NCBI GenBank assembly: GCA_004431415.1
Contig: QPMI01000416.1
Location: 62,001 to 126,000 of the forward strand
Length of the DNA stretch: 64,000 nt
Direction of reading: 5' to 3'
Source: Cyanophora paradoxa
Taxonomy: Eukaryota > Glaucocystophyceae > Cyanophorales > Cyanophoraceae
Below the pieces are notes generated by a model. The model saw only the letters and a program-made list of their open reading frames with translations. It ran no database searches and was not told the origin of the DNA. Made by a program: the position numbers and the translations under genes. Of the stretch, positions 29,207 through 38,212 are shown one piece after another (the first letter of the stretch is position 1; each line of letters opens with the position of its first letter).

Positions 29207-30577
29207 ATGTCATCAAAGATCGTACGCAGACAAACAGAATATGATGTGAGTGTACTCCCTATCCCAATCCCTCAAGAAGAGAGAGGGGGGCGCATACAGA
29301 AAAAGAGTGACCTCAAAGCATTAGTTCCAGCAGACATCCCAACAGCAATTGCTGTGCCCCACTTGGATCCCTTAGCAAGGACATTCTATGACACCAAGGT
29401 AGGATTTAAAGGCCTTGCTTCATTGGCCAAAGAGCTTCCAGATGTGCCAAGAAAGACAATCCGTAGATTCTATGATGCCCAAGAAATCAACCAAATAAAT
29501 AAACCCCTCCCATCAGCCAAGAAGACTGCCTATATCCCCATAAGACAGCCACTCGATACATTCGCTATTGATTTAGTCTTCTTTCCCTCATACAGCAAAC
29601 AGAATCAAGGCTACAACACGTTCCTCACAGCTGTAGAAAACACCACCAGACTGGGCTTTATTATTCCAATGAGGGGAAAGACAGCAGAAAGCACATTGAA
29701 CGCATTTAAGGAGCTTGAGCAACAAGTCCCTCGTCCAATTGTGAAGATACAAAGTGATGCTGGGAGCGAATTCCTGAACAAGGTATTTAAAGACCATTTA
29801 GAAACCCAGATGATTGAGCACCAAGTTTCGCAGGTTGGAGATCACAATAGCCAAGGCCGAATAGAGGCCTTTAATCGCACAATAAAGAAGCTAATTAACT
29901 CGTATTGTATAGCGAATAATACTGTAAAGTTTTTCGACAAGCTCCAAGATTTTGCCTACAACTACAATAATACCATCCACTCAGCAACAGGGATGAAACC
30001 AGCAGAGACCACAGAGGTACATGTTCCCCTCATACTCGCAAAAGAAAACGAGAAATTCATGAAGTCAATTGAATATCTAAAGGACTATCCAGCGGGAACC
30101 CACGTGAGAACTAAAATAGAGAAGGGTCCATTCGCCAAGCAGGGCAATAATTGGAGCCGCGAAATATTTACAATAGAAGGAGTGGAGGGGTTCAAGTTTA
30201 GATTGAGGGACATTGCCGGAAAAATGATTGATCGACTTTATGCCCACTACGAATTACAGAAAGTGGAAGCCGTGGAGTTTCTGGAAGCCCCATCAATAAA
30301 TGTCATTGAAGAGGCAAAGAAAGAGGCCAGAACAGAGCGACTGTTGGCCAGAGAGGGGATTGAGAGGGCTCCAAATGTGCCAGATAAACCATTATTGGAG
30401 GACAGAGCAGGGAAGAAGAAGAAACAGGGGAGAGAGTTGGAGAGATTGAGGGTGGCGGGAACAGAGAGATTAGCAGGGGGAGCAGAGGCAGTAAGGTGGT
30501 ATAGAGATTTCTCGAATTCAAAGGAGACCTATGAAGCTCCAGCAATTTCCACGAGATCAAGGAGGAGGGCAGGATGA
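29207..30577 (+). CDS. Retroviral-type (rve) integrase, DD35E
   Basis: An intact 456-residue integrase, 12 bp after the polymerase. Catalytic residues are D122 (TFAIDLVFF), D184 (IQSDAGSEF) and E220 (SQGRIEAFNRT), with exactly 35 residues between the last two. Downstream lies an SH3-like DNA-binding/chromodomain-type region (YPAGTHVRTKIEKGPFAKQG; DRLYAHYELQKVEAVEF). A long basic Lys/Arg-rich tail ends the protein. Enzymes of this family make 5-6 bp target duplications, in agreement with CTGATG at both element ends. It is expected to insert linear viral DNA into host or other viral DNA. It is the last gene before the right repeat. Confidence 0.95.
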   Translation: MSSKIVRRQTEYDVSVLPIPIPQEERGGRIQKKSDLKALVPADIPTAIAVPHLDPLARTFYDTKVGFKGLASLAKELPDVPRKTIRRFYDAQEINQINKPLPSAKKTAYIPIRQPLDTFAIDLVFFPSYSKQNQGYNTFLTAVENTTRLGFIIPMRGKTAESTLNAFKELEQQVPRPIVKIQSDAGSEFLNKVFKDHLETQMIEHQVSQVGDHNSQGRIEAFNRTIKKLINSYCIANNTVKFFDKLQDFAYNYNNTIHSATGMKPAETTEVHVPLILAKENEKFMKSIEYLKDYPAGTHVRTKIEKGPFAKQGNNWSREIFTIEGVEGFKFRLRDIAGKMIDRLYAHYELQKVEAVEFLEAPSINVIEEAKKEARTERLLAREGIERAPNVPDKPLLEDRAGKKKKQGRELERLRVAGTERLAGGAEAVRWYRDFSNSKETYEAPAISTRSRRRAG

Positions 30578-30580
30578 GAC

Positions 30581-30820
30581 ATCTGTAAAGGTTGTTAAGG
30601 ATTGTTAAGATTGTTAAGATTGTAAAGGGTGTAAAGGGTGTAAAGGGTGTAAAGGGTGTAAGGGTGAACGGGGTGAACTGGGTGAACGGGGTGAACGGGG
30701 TGAACTGGGTGAACGGGGTGAACGGGGTGAACGGGGTGAACGGGTTGTTTGTATAAATTCCCGTGAGAAGGCATTTTTCCTAAGAAAATATACAAACAAC
30801 CCGTTCACCCCATTCACCCT
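30581..30820. repeat. 9-bp repeat arrays around a structured core, copy 2 (near right end)
   Basis: Successive 9-bp families: ATTGTTAAG (about 3), GGTGTAAAG (about 4), then GGGTGAACG/GGGTGAACT (about 9, to 30743). A core follows at 30742-30802 with perfect 13-bp arms GGGTTGTTTGTAT/ATACAAACAACCC, and then two complementary units (CCGTTCACCCCATTCACCC). The core shares TTTTTCCTAAGAAA and CCCxTGAGAxGG with 22439-22500. No gene is seen between 30578 and 30843. Confidence 0.88.
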
Positions 30821-30843
30821 GCTGATGCCAAACTCATGTGTTC

Positions 30844-31016
30844 AATACCCCAGAGGGGGCCAACATACTGGTGCCCAAAAGACATGATTAATACCCTAAG
30901 ACCTGAAATAAATGCTTACTACCCTAGTACCTGAAACGCGCACACATAGGGATACCCCTGATCCAAGCCTGTAGGCCGAAGGCCGGAGGGCTTGGATCAG
31001 GGGTATCCCTATGTGT
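30844..31016. repeat. Right terminal inverted repeat of the inner provirus
   Basis: Reverse complement of 4763-4935 (about 3 mismatches). Its outer 75 bp (30942-31016) are the palindrome with 28-bp arms, ending GGGTATCCCTATGTGT. It is followed at once by the CTGATG duplication. Confidence 0.95.
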
Positions 31017-31022
31017 CTGATG
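31017..31022. repeat. Target-site duplication, right copy (CTGATG)
   Basis: Matches 4757-4762. The outer provirus fibre gene resumes at 31023. Confidence 0.93.
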
Positions 31023-33745
31023 CGATCATGTATTTATCCCGCGATTTGGTGCCTTTGCTCGATCATCAGTTTAATCTCGGGCAATCTAACACTGATGCTG
31101 TTAAGAAATGGCTCAATGTGTATGCCTATGATGGGTGGTTTGATGACTTGCACACGACTAACCTTTATAGCACGACCTCAAAAACAAGTAACATAATCTT
31201 GCCTTTCAATCACTCACTCCGACCTAATCAGATTCTTACCAATGATAATGCACTGATCAGCTACACCGACTATAATAGTAACCTTTCCCGCTCGGTTTCG
31301 CAAACTGAGACCTACACTGTCGAGGGATACCCTCAGCAGCTCGCAAATGGGTCTATGTCGCTTACGTAGGCAAACCTACATATACATTCACTTGGGATCA
31401 GTTGGGTGTCACAGGTTTCGAGACGAATATACCCACTGTTTCATTGGTGGATCACACTACTTATTATAATCCTATCTATAACAATAATGAATCTAATAAA
31501 GCATTTATCCAAAATGTCACCTCCACAGGTTTCAGGTTTCGTTTGTCATTAACGAGACATACAATTTACTTATCATCCGAAACAACTCATTGAGTTCCGA
31601 AGCTACTATTAGTTTCACTCTTAACATCAATTATATCACCCTGAATTCGATAGCAAACCAGAGTGAAGGTTTACCGAGATTTACAAGGTAGCAATATCGT
31701 GCCCTTCTCACAGAATTTCGATCTTGGGGCGAATTCTTTGAGGTGGAACACAGTTTATACTTTGAATGCAAACACCTGTAATATTGTGGTCGCAGGGTCA
31801 TCGGCTACTATTGGAGATCTGACCGCCCCTTTCAAAAAGGAGTATCTTAAAGAGCTGTATATTACAAAGTCTGATTTACCAGATGCTATTTCGTTGGTGC
31901 TCTCCCCGACTCCCAGTATATCCTATCACAATGTGAAAGACACCAGTAATGTAGTGCAGAGGGAAGCAAAGTATTCCAGGCATCCGAGATATCAGCAACA
32001 ACATATAGATACCTTGCAGCGGTTCCAGCGAATTTTAATTTCACATTTGAGACACCTTTTGTTTCCCCTCCTACTATTGAAATAACAGACACGAATTTGT
32101 ATGTGGTCAATAATGGGTCGACCACCTCTATTAACAATGCACCAGCCGGCTACTCCCCATTTGTTGCAACTAACATAACAACCACCGGCTTCACACTTGT
32201 CGGAAATGCAACAGTGACATATGCTCTTACAGCATATCCTGTTGGGTTGTATTTTGCGAAATTTAATCTTTCAGCGATCCCACCTGTGTCCCTTTCTCCT
32301 CCCTTTACTATCAGTTGGAAGGCAACAGGATCTATTCCACGATTCGACCCCGAAGATCGCTTGAAAATAAGGTATCCTCTCGATGTGACCGACCTCCATA
32401 CTACGAGAATAAATGGGCAGAATTTCGTATTTAATGGAACCAATGCAACTCTGATCGATAATCGAGTAACGAATAATTACTTTTTCGATTCTCGATATAT
32501 TAATACTTGCAATATTGTCATACAGAACACGTTTGAGAATCGAAGTAAGACCTTATCAGTCACCTTGCCCACTCACTCGAATGTCTCAGATGGATTTCAC
32601 TATTATCTTTTCAATCGCAATTACACCTCATATATTCCATACCCTTCTGAGACTGTCAACATGAGCTATCCCAGAGTCACCCTTACATCGACCAATGCTG
32701 ACTTCTTTGGATCCACGGACTTTATGACCTTCTTTGCTTTCACATCGTCCACAGATGGTCTCTTAGTTTATTACACTTTCAGATATGATGCTGTTTGGAC
32801 TCAGCTTGACAGCCACCCAAATACAGATGTAATCGAAGTGGGCGATAAGAAATATATTAAAACCGCTTCCCATGGGTGTGCACTGTCCGGCTCGATGATA
32901 GATACACTCCCAACCTAAATAGCATCGGAATGCACTCGACTTGCAATATTTATGTGCAAGGTGCAATTTCGGCTACCAAATATTTCGAGGGTGGGAACTG
33001 TGATGCAGCCCATAGGTTGCTATCGAGAAATGGGCTCTTTGAGTCATTTAGTGGGACAGCTCTACCGCCCTTTATCAGGGACACAGTCTATGATACTACA
33101 TGCAATATTTGGGTGTGCCGATCTGTGAGCAATCCGCCTGTGACAAAGGAATTATATAAATACCTGTCAGATACCTATGGTGCAATTACAGGGTCTTCAA
33201 CAGGAAATCCAGCAACGGCTCCCATCGTGTTTGCAAATGCATACACAGCGCCGACATCATTAGCAGGGTCGACAGAACCGCCACCAAACGATCCCAATCC
33301 AAACACACCTCCCCCTGACTCCGATCCTCAAACACCACCCACAAATAATCCACCTTACACTCCACCCACAACAAATAATCCCACTCCCATTGGGGCGCCG
33401 CAAGGAGGTGGTAATGGGATAGGTGGCTTGATTGGGATAATCTTGGGCGCGATTGCAGGTGCAGCTTTACTTGCTCTTATGTGGAAGTATCGTAGTTTAT
33501 TCTTTGCATGTTGCTATAATGCAGGGGCAGCATACTCTACACCAGAAGTAGGTTTAACAGAGACACCTGATGGTGATTTAGGTGTAGAGATTTCCAGACC
33601 AGAGGGGAATTCTCTTAGTGTCATTAGAAATGGCAGGAGTCCACAGGATCGAGGAGCATTGAGATCAGGAGGAGACAGTGATTTTATGTCCGAAATAGCA
33701 AGACGTGAGGGACGCATTTATGAACATGTCCCTAATGTTATGTAA
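31023..33745 (+). pseudogene. Fibre gene of outer provirus, 3' part, with C-terminal membrane anchor (several frameshifts)
   Basis: Continuation of 4210-4762. With precise excision the first codons read in frame (IMYLSRDLVPLLDHQFNLG). Frame changes follow near 31350, 31535, 31665, 31965 and 32887; all but the one near 31665 fit loss of one base. Across them runs one Asn/Thr-rich beta protein with repeated strings NTCNIVVAG, NTCNIVIQN, STCNIYVQG and TTCNIWVCR. The last frame (to 33745) has a Pro/Thr/Asn-rich stalk (33290-33390), a transmembrane segment (LIGIILGAIAGAALLALMW, about 33433-33483), and a cytosolic-type tail of about 85 residues. The whole gene would encode about 1,090 residues. A membrane-anchored fibre is unusual for a capsid virus. 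Confidence 0.75.
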
Positions 33746-33773
33746 CGACCACAAAAAAGAACCAGTTGCGTTT

Positions 33774-34484
33774 TCAATTGATAATGTTTAGCTTTGCTTT
33801 ATCACCAAGTAGCTCAATCGCTTTATCATTATATGCTTTTGCAGCTTCTTCTTCCGTTTTATAGTTGCCAATTCTAAGATGTTTCTTCTGAACTTGAATT
33901 CTTGATTCCCAAAGCTTGCAATCTTTTCGAAAGCTTACCCCACGATACTTAGATGTCTTTGTTTCAAACTGAATTGAAGAGTTAGCAGCGCATTGGATGT
34001 CATTAAGCCATGCATATTCGCCAAATAAAGCGATTGCTTTTGCATTGTAGTTCCAAGCCGCACATTCCTCGGTTCGATAATTTCCAAGGAAATGGCGTTT
34101 TCCGTTTACAAATATTTTAGACTCCCAGCACGCATGCTGTGAATTCCATGTTACACCTTTGAACTGAGATGTTTTATTTGTGCACCTGACTTGACGATTG
34201 AAATTGTTTTGTTGTTTTGTGGCAAGTCTGAGATTTGATTTTCTGTTATCAAACTTATTGTGATTAATATGATCAACACAAGATTTAGGATCGTCTGTGT
34301 TTATAATAAATCGATGAGCAGAGGTAAGTTTTGCAGAAATGTGAGTATAAGCATATCCACTATTATTAACAAACCAATCATATTTCATAACCCTCTCTCG
34401 ATCTTCAATGTCTATGATCATATGTTTGCCTTCTCCATGTTTCCCTCTCAAAGGGACATAGAAATAGTCAACTTCGTCTGTCAT
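33774..34484 (-). CDS. HNH endonuclease with two AP2 domains (outer provirus)
   Basis: An intact 236-residue protein. An N-terminal beta region (YFYVPLRGKHGEGKHMIIDI) precedes the HNH motif (VDHINHNKFDNRKSNLRLA, about residues 69-88). Two AP2 DNA-binding repeats follow: SQFKGVTWNSQHACWESKIF (about 110-165) and SKYRGVSFRKDCKLWESRIQ (about 180-235), each with a GNY(R/K)TEE turn. Proteins of this type behave as free-standing homing endonucleases in phages, algae and their viruses. It points against the flanking fibre genes, as expected for a selfish insertion. The damaged relative in the inner provirus has one AP2 domain. Confidence 0.88.
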   Translation of the reverse strand: MTDEVDYFYVPLRGKHGEGKHMIIDIEDRERVMKYDWFVNNSGYAYTHISAKLTSAHRFIINTDDPKSCVDHINHNKFDNRKSNLRLATKQQNNFNRQVRCTNKTSQFKGVTWNSQHACWESKIFVNGKRHFLGNYRTEECAAWNYNAKAIALFGEYAWLNDIQCAANSSIQFETKTSKYRGVSFRKDCKLWESRIQVQKKHLRIGNYKTEEEAAKAYNDKAIELLGDKAKLNIIN

Positions 34485-34545
34485 TTGAGTTCTTTTCTGA
34501 TCGTTTTAAAAAGGCGTCATTTTTTTAAATCATTTTTTATAAAGA

Positions 34546-35981
34546 ATGACAGTTATATCAAATCCCACCTTTAATAATAAATACCATGTCACAGATCCAG
34601 AGATACCCTCGGCTCAAAATGATCTTATAGTTTCACACACCCCATACTTGGGAGAAGTTGTTAAAGATTCATGGAATGATGTAACAGGGCATGAATTTGG
34701 GCATCTATACGATATTCAGAGTGGGATAGGCTATGTCGATGCATTAACAGGAACAGTTTTTCGCAATCTTAACTGTAATTGCACGGGAGGGTGGCTGTTT
34801 CAGACATGCAGCAATGTCGCCTCTGATCTCGATCCCGCCGTTTATATAACTCCGAGTTTATATGGTGGTAAAACGATTTTCTCCATCACTTGCAATCTCG
34901 TTAATTCGGATGTGCCCATAGTAGCACCTGTAATAGGTGCATCAAATATGTATATCCAAAGAAACCCGGTCGTGCATACAGGCGCCGAATTTATATTAGG
35001 CGACAAAACCCCAATTAGTCGACTCGAATTGCCCACGAATTTCACCTTTAATCTCGTGGATGAGTTCCCTAACAGTCAAAGTCTCATGTATTTCACCTCT
35101 GAAAATCGCCTTTCGGGTGCATTCTCACCCATTGAGCTGTCTATACCGAAGCAAAAGGTGAGCTATAAAGAGCTTACAGATGTGCCGGCGGGATTTAGTG
35201 GGAAGTGGAGTGATATCATTCAGAAGCCGACTTGGAGTAGTGTAGCATACACAGGAAATTACTATGATTTAGTAGGAACTCCCGATTTCACAAGCTATAT
35301 ACCTCGTTGGATTGATCAAGGTGTAATTATATCAGAATCTACACTTCCTTTCAATGGGACATGGGATAGGTTATTTACTAAGCCGAATTTGCATGCTGTT
35401 GCCACAAGTGGTGACTACAACGATTTAACTAACACCCCTATTGCACCGACCTTGCATGCTGTGGCTACAAGTGGAGACTACAATGATCTCATTAATACAC
35501 CGAACCTACATGCTGTGGCTACAAGCGGAACTATGACGATTTAATTAACACACCTACTTCGCCACCTACTCACAATCACAGCATAGAGTTGCTCACGAAT
35601 TTCGGTAATTATGTGAATCCAAATGCATATGTGCAACAAGGGACAGCGAATGTAGTTTTGGAAAATAGAATATACAATGCAGGAGAGACCTTTCAGTTAT
35701 CGGAACGGTCGTATTCTCTACCCATTTATAGTGATGCAGTGATTACTACCTCTATCGAGAATAGCTACAACTCTGTAAATTGGGAAATGACCAACTGTGT
35801 GTATATCGGACCTGAGTATGTTAATAATGAGAGAGTAGGACTAAAAACTAAGTTTACATGGATCGTTAGATTCACAGCTTTCGCATCGACTAATTTCACA
35901 AATGTCACAGCAGCAAATCGCACCCTTAAACTCCATTGGATTGCTGTCGGACCTCTCCAAAACAATAATATTCTCGCTTAA
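34546..35981 (+). CDS. Fibre protein with tail-fibre-type repeats (one frameshift), outer provirus
   Basis: The ATG at 34546 follows TTTTTTATAAAG, a probable promoter. It encodes about 478 residues. The middle contains repeated fibre units: NLHAVATSGDYNDLTNTP, TLHAVATSGDYNDLINTP and a third that breaks near 35529 (AGCGGAACTATG; one more A gives SGNYDDLINTP, continuing to THNHSIELL). Similar units with KWSDIIQKPTWSSVAYTGNY precede them. Such SGDYNDLxNxP repeats are typical of phage tail fibres and form trimeric beta-stalks. The C-terminal about 130 residues (35600-35981) are a beta-rich head with no recognised family. It is probably a host-attachment fibre. Confidence 0.75.
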
Positions 35982-36002
35982 TAAGTAAAGAACAATCAAA
36001 AG

Positions 36003-37014
36003 ATGTCAACTGTATTCACGCCTGTGTTTCTTTGAGTGCAAGTGCTGTCCATAATGTCCAACACACAGTCTATGATTTATCTCCGAGCCACCCTTCGACT
36101 GAGACAGCGAAAACCGATTCTTTTAATGACCAAAGCATACTCAGAGTCAAAGAACTCAGAGCTGACAAGATTGATGGACTCGTTAAAGCTACTCAAATGA
36201 TCGTATCGAATCGACCGCAATCTCTTCGGGGCTGGTCACCAAAGAAAATCTATATGAAGGTCAACAGGATTCCAAAACGGCTTTTAATCCGGCTGATAGG
36301 AATTCGGCGGCTTTTCAAGTTTACAGTGGTGGGGCATGGATTGGGACTGGACTGAGTGTGAATGGGACAGTGACAGCGACTTCTTATGGGGCTGTGAGTG
36401 GGACAACAGGTGGATTTACTGGACTCCTTACAGCAAGTGGTGGAATAAAAACGAATTCAATTGATACTGTGGGTGCAAATGACAATTTTGTGATCAAGAG
36501 AGGTGGGGCAAATATAGCTTCTACCTTCGCATCATCATACACAAATCCAACCAACCCAGGAACCTTCACCTGGAATGGGCTATCCATTAATGGCACTAAC
36601 TCTTATCTCTCTCTCCCAAACCATCCGAGATTTTCCTATGGATTATCCGGGGGTTCAATTGCGCCCTCCACCCTTACTACATGGGGAAATACCATTCTTG
36701 CGTCATCTTCATTTTCGAATGGAATATTTACAGCCCCTGTCAGCGGACATTACAGGTTTACTACCACTCTTATGACAGATACTGCGCAAATTGGTGTCCA
36801 TCATGTCATTCTGAAAATAAATAACGTTGCAACAAACGTTTGGGGCTACATTCAGACAACTCACGTCGGACATTTTCAGTTTGGATTCACTTGCATTGTG
36901 TATATGAATGCCAACGATAATGCAAGGTTGTCCTTAGAAACAGGGAAAGTATATAGTTGGACAGCACAGTCATACTGTCATTGGTCTGGCGAACTTATAA
37001 GTGCAACAGCCTGA
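36003..37014 (+). CDS. Fibre with conserved anchor and C1q-like head (two frameshifts), outer provirus
   Basis: It starts MSTVFTPVF at 36003. The frame shifts near 36030 (T run) into SASAVHNVQHTVYDL, then ILRVKELRADKIDGLVKATQ, the anchor module shared with the inner fibres at 5047 and 5904. It shifts again near 36212, giving TAISSGLVTKENLYEG and SGGAWIGTGLSVNG. The intact last part (36358-37014) ends in a C1q/TNF-like jelly roll: FSNGIFTAPVSGHYRFTT is the C1q signature, with aromatic strands to GELISATA. C1q heads form trimers and often bind receptors. It is therefore likely a spike protein built from a constant anchor and a variable head. Confidence 0.75.
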
Positions 37015-37041
37015 TAAAATTTCTTAGCATAAAGTAAAAGA

Positions 37042-37305
37042 ATGTCAAACACCTATCAAGTCGTTTTAACTGACACTGAAAAACTGGGAATGGAATACTG
37101 TGCCTACTCTGTTCAGGATTGGATCGATAATGCGGCTCATAATAGGGCGAGAATCGCGATTGATGAGGTTGTGGACAAAGAAGTTAAATCGTGTATTGCC
37201 GCTGGAATTCCGATTCCACTCACAAAGGAAGCGATTGTAGAGCAAGCGTTTAATCGGGGGACTGTTCAGAAGGCAAGCGAAATTAATGTGAGTGCTCCTA
37301 TGTAA
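37042..37305 (+). CDS. Small phage-type protein of unknown function
   Basis: An intact 87-residue protein, 27 bp after the C1q fibre. The central MEYCAYSVQDWIDNAAHNRARIAIDEV resembles a short protein family common in tailed phages near structural genes, with the pattern EWIDNAxHxRxRIAIDEIV; the resemblance is from general knowledge of such sequences. It is helical, with an amphipathic C-terminal half. It is the last gene before the right-end repeats. Function unknown. Confidence 0.55.
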   Translation: MSNTYQVVLTDTEKLGMEYCAYSVQDWIDNAAHNRARIAIDEVVDKEVKSCIAAGIPIPLTKEAIVEQAFNRGTVQKASEINVSAPM

Positions 37306-37534
37306 AGAACTCGAATTCGAAGAATGAGAGATGGGTTTATTATTATTTTTCATAGATCATGCATAAGAAAGGCATGTATCTTGCATAGTGGGCGGGGCGC
37401 ACTGTTTCACACTAAGGTCAATCGATTTTCATAGAGTCTCAGACTGATAACAATAAGATAAATAATAAACTACTTTATAATTAATAAAAACTACTTTAAA
37501 CTACTCAACTACCTATGTTAAACTACGCAACTTA

Positions 37535-38100
37535 ATACCGGAAACTACGCCATTAATACCAAAACTACGCAACTACGCAAGTTTTTCACTTTTCTAATTT
37601 TTTTCCCCGCCAACTTCTAAACTTTTTCAGAAAGTTGCGTAGTTGCGTAGTTTTGGTATTAAATGTGTAGTTTTCGGTATTAAAAGCGATCAGATTGCGT
37701 AGTTTTCATGCGTAGTTACGTTAAATTGCGTAGTCTACCGGGAGTCCGCATGCATTTAGGTGCGAGACTATTGCGTAGCCTATAAAACGGTCGTGTTTCA
37801 GTGCGAAACTATCGCGTAGCTTCCCTTGTAGTATGCCGGCGCTCTTTTCAGTAGAGAAATCATGGTATATATCATAGAATCATATTGATATTAATAAGAA
37901 ACTACTTTATAATATATAAACTACTTGAAACTACTCAACTTCCCCTGAAAAACTACGCAATTCGAAACCAAAACTACGCAAACGAAACCAAAACTACGCA
38001 ACTACGCAAGTTTTTCACTTTTCTAAATTTTTCCCGCCCCGAGTTTCAAACTTTTTCTGAAAGTTGCGTAGTTGCGTAGTTTTGGTATCTTTTCAGTAGT
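37535..38100. repeat. Two copies of a large inverted repeat built on an 8-bp unit (ACTACGCA)
   Basis: Copy 1 has perfect 26-bp arms at 37555-37580 and 37635-37660, with weaker complementary arms further out (TACCGGAAACTAC / GTAGTTTTCGGTA). Copy 2 has perfect 22-bp arms at 37988-38009 and 38064-38085. The loops are about 54 bp and similar (AAGTTTTTCACTTTTCTAA). Arms consist of ACTACGCA repeated. No gene is seen between 37306 and 39401. Confidence 0.9.
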
Positions 38101-38212
38101 TCCCGGTATTAAATTGCGTAGTTTCTTTGAGTAGTTGCGGTAAATTGCGTAGTTTCTATGTGTAGCCGCACGATCTCGATGCGAAACTCATGCATTTACG
38201 TGCTAATCAGTA

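Larger units (their letters stand above)
4763..31016. mobile_element. Inner Polinton-like provirus, complete (26,254 bp)
   Basis: The element is bounded by 173-bp terminal inverted repeats (4763-4935 and 30844-31016, about 3 mismatches) and a 6-bp CTGATG duplication. It encodes the full PLV/Polinton core: MCP, two minor-capsid candidates, packaging ATPase, primase-SF3 helicase, protein-primed DNA polymerase B and rve integrase, plus fibres, a patatin-like enzyme, an HNH-AP2 endonuclease and small proteins. No adenain/Ulp1-type maturation protease was found. Gene blocks are strand-organised: fibres on minus, capsid on plus, helicase on minus, polymerase-integrase on plus. It sits inside a fibre gene of the outer provirus. 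Several genes have one-base frameshifts, so activity is uncertain. Confidence 0.95.

Noticed and set aside
30595-30817. Open frames of HPVHPVHP / SPRSPRSP type
   Set aside because: Translation of 9-bp repeats in a non-coding array beside the right terminal repeat.
4763-31016. Classification as a virophage
   Set aside because: The MCP, rve integrase, protein-primed polymerase with endonuclease VII-like insert, and 173-bp terminal repeats fit Polinton/PLV better. No virophage-type cysteine protease was seen.
4763-31016. Adenain/Ulp1-type maturation protease
   Set aside because: I looked for a His-Asp/Glu-Gln-Cys arrangement in the unassigned proteins of the inner element and found none that I could defend.
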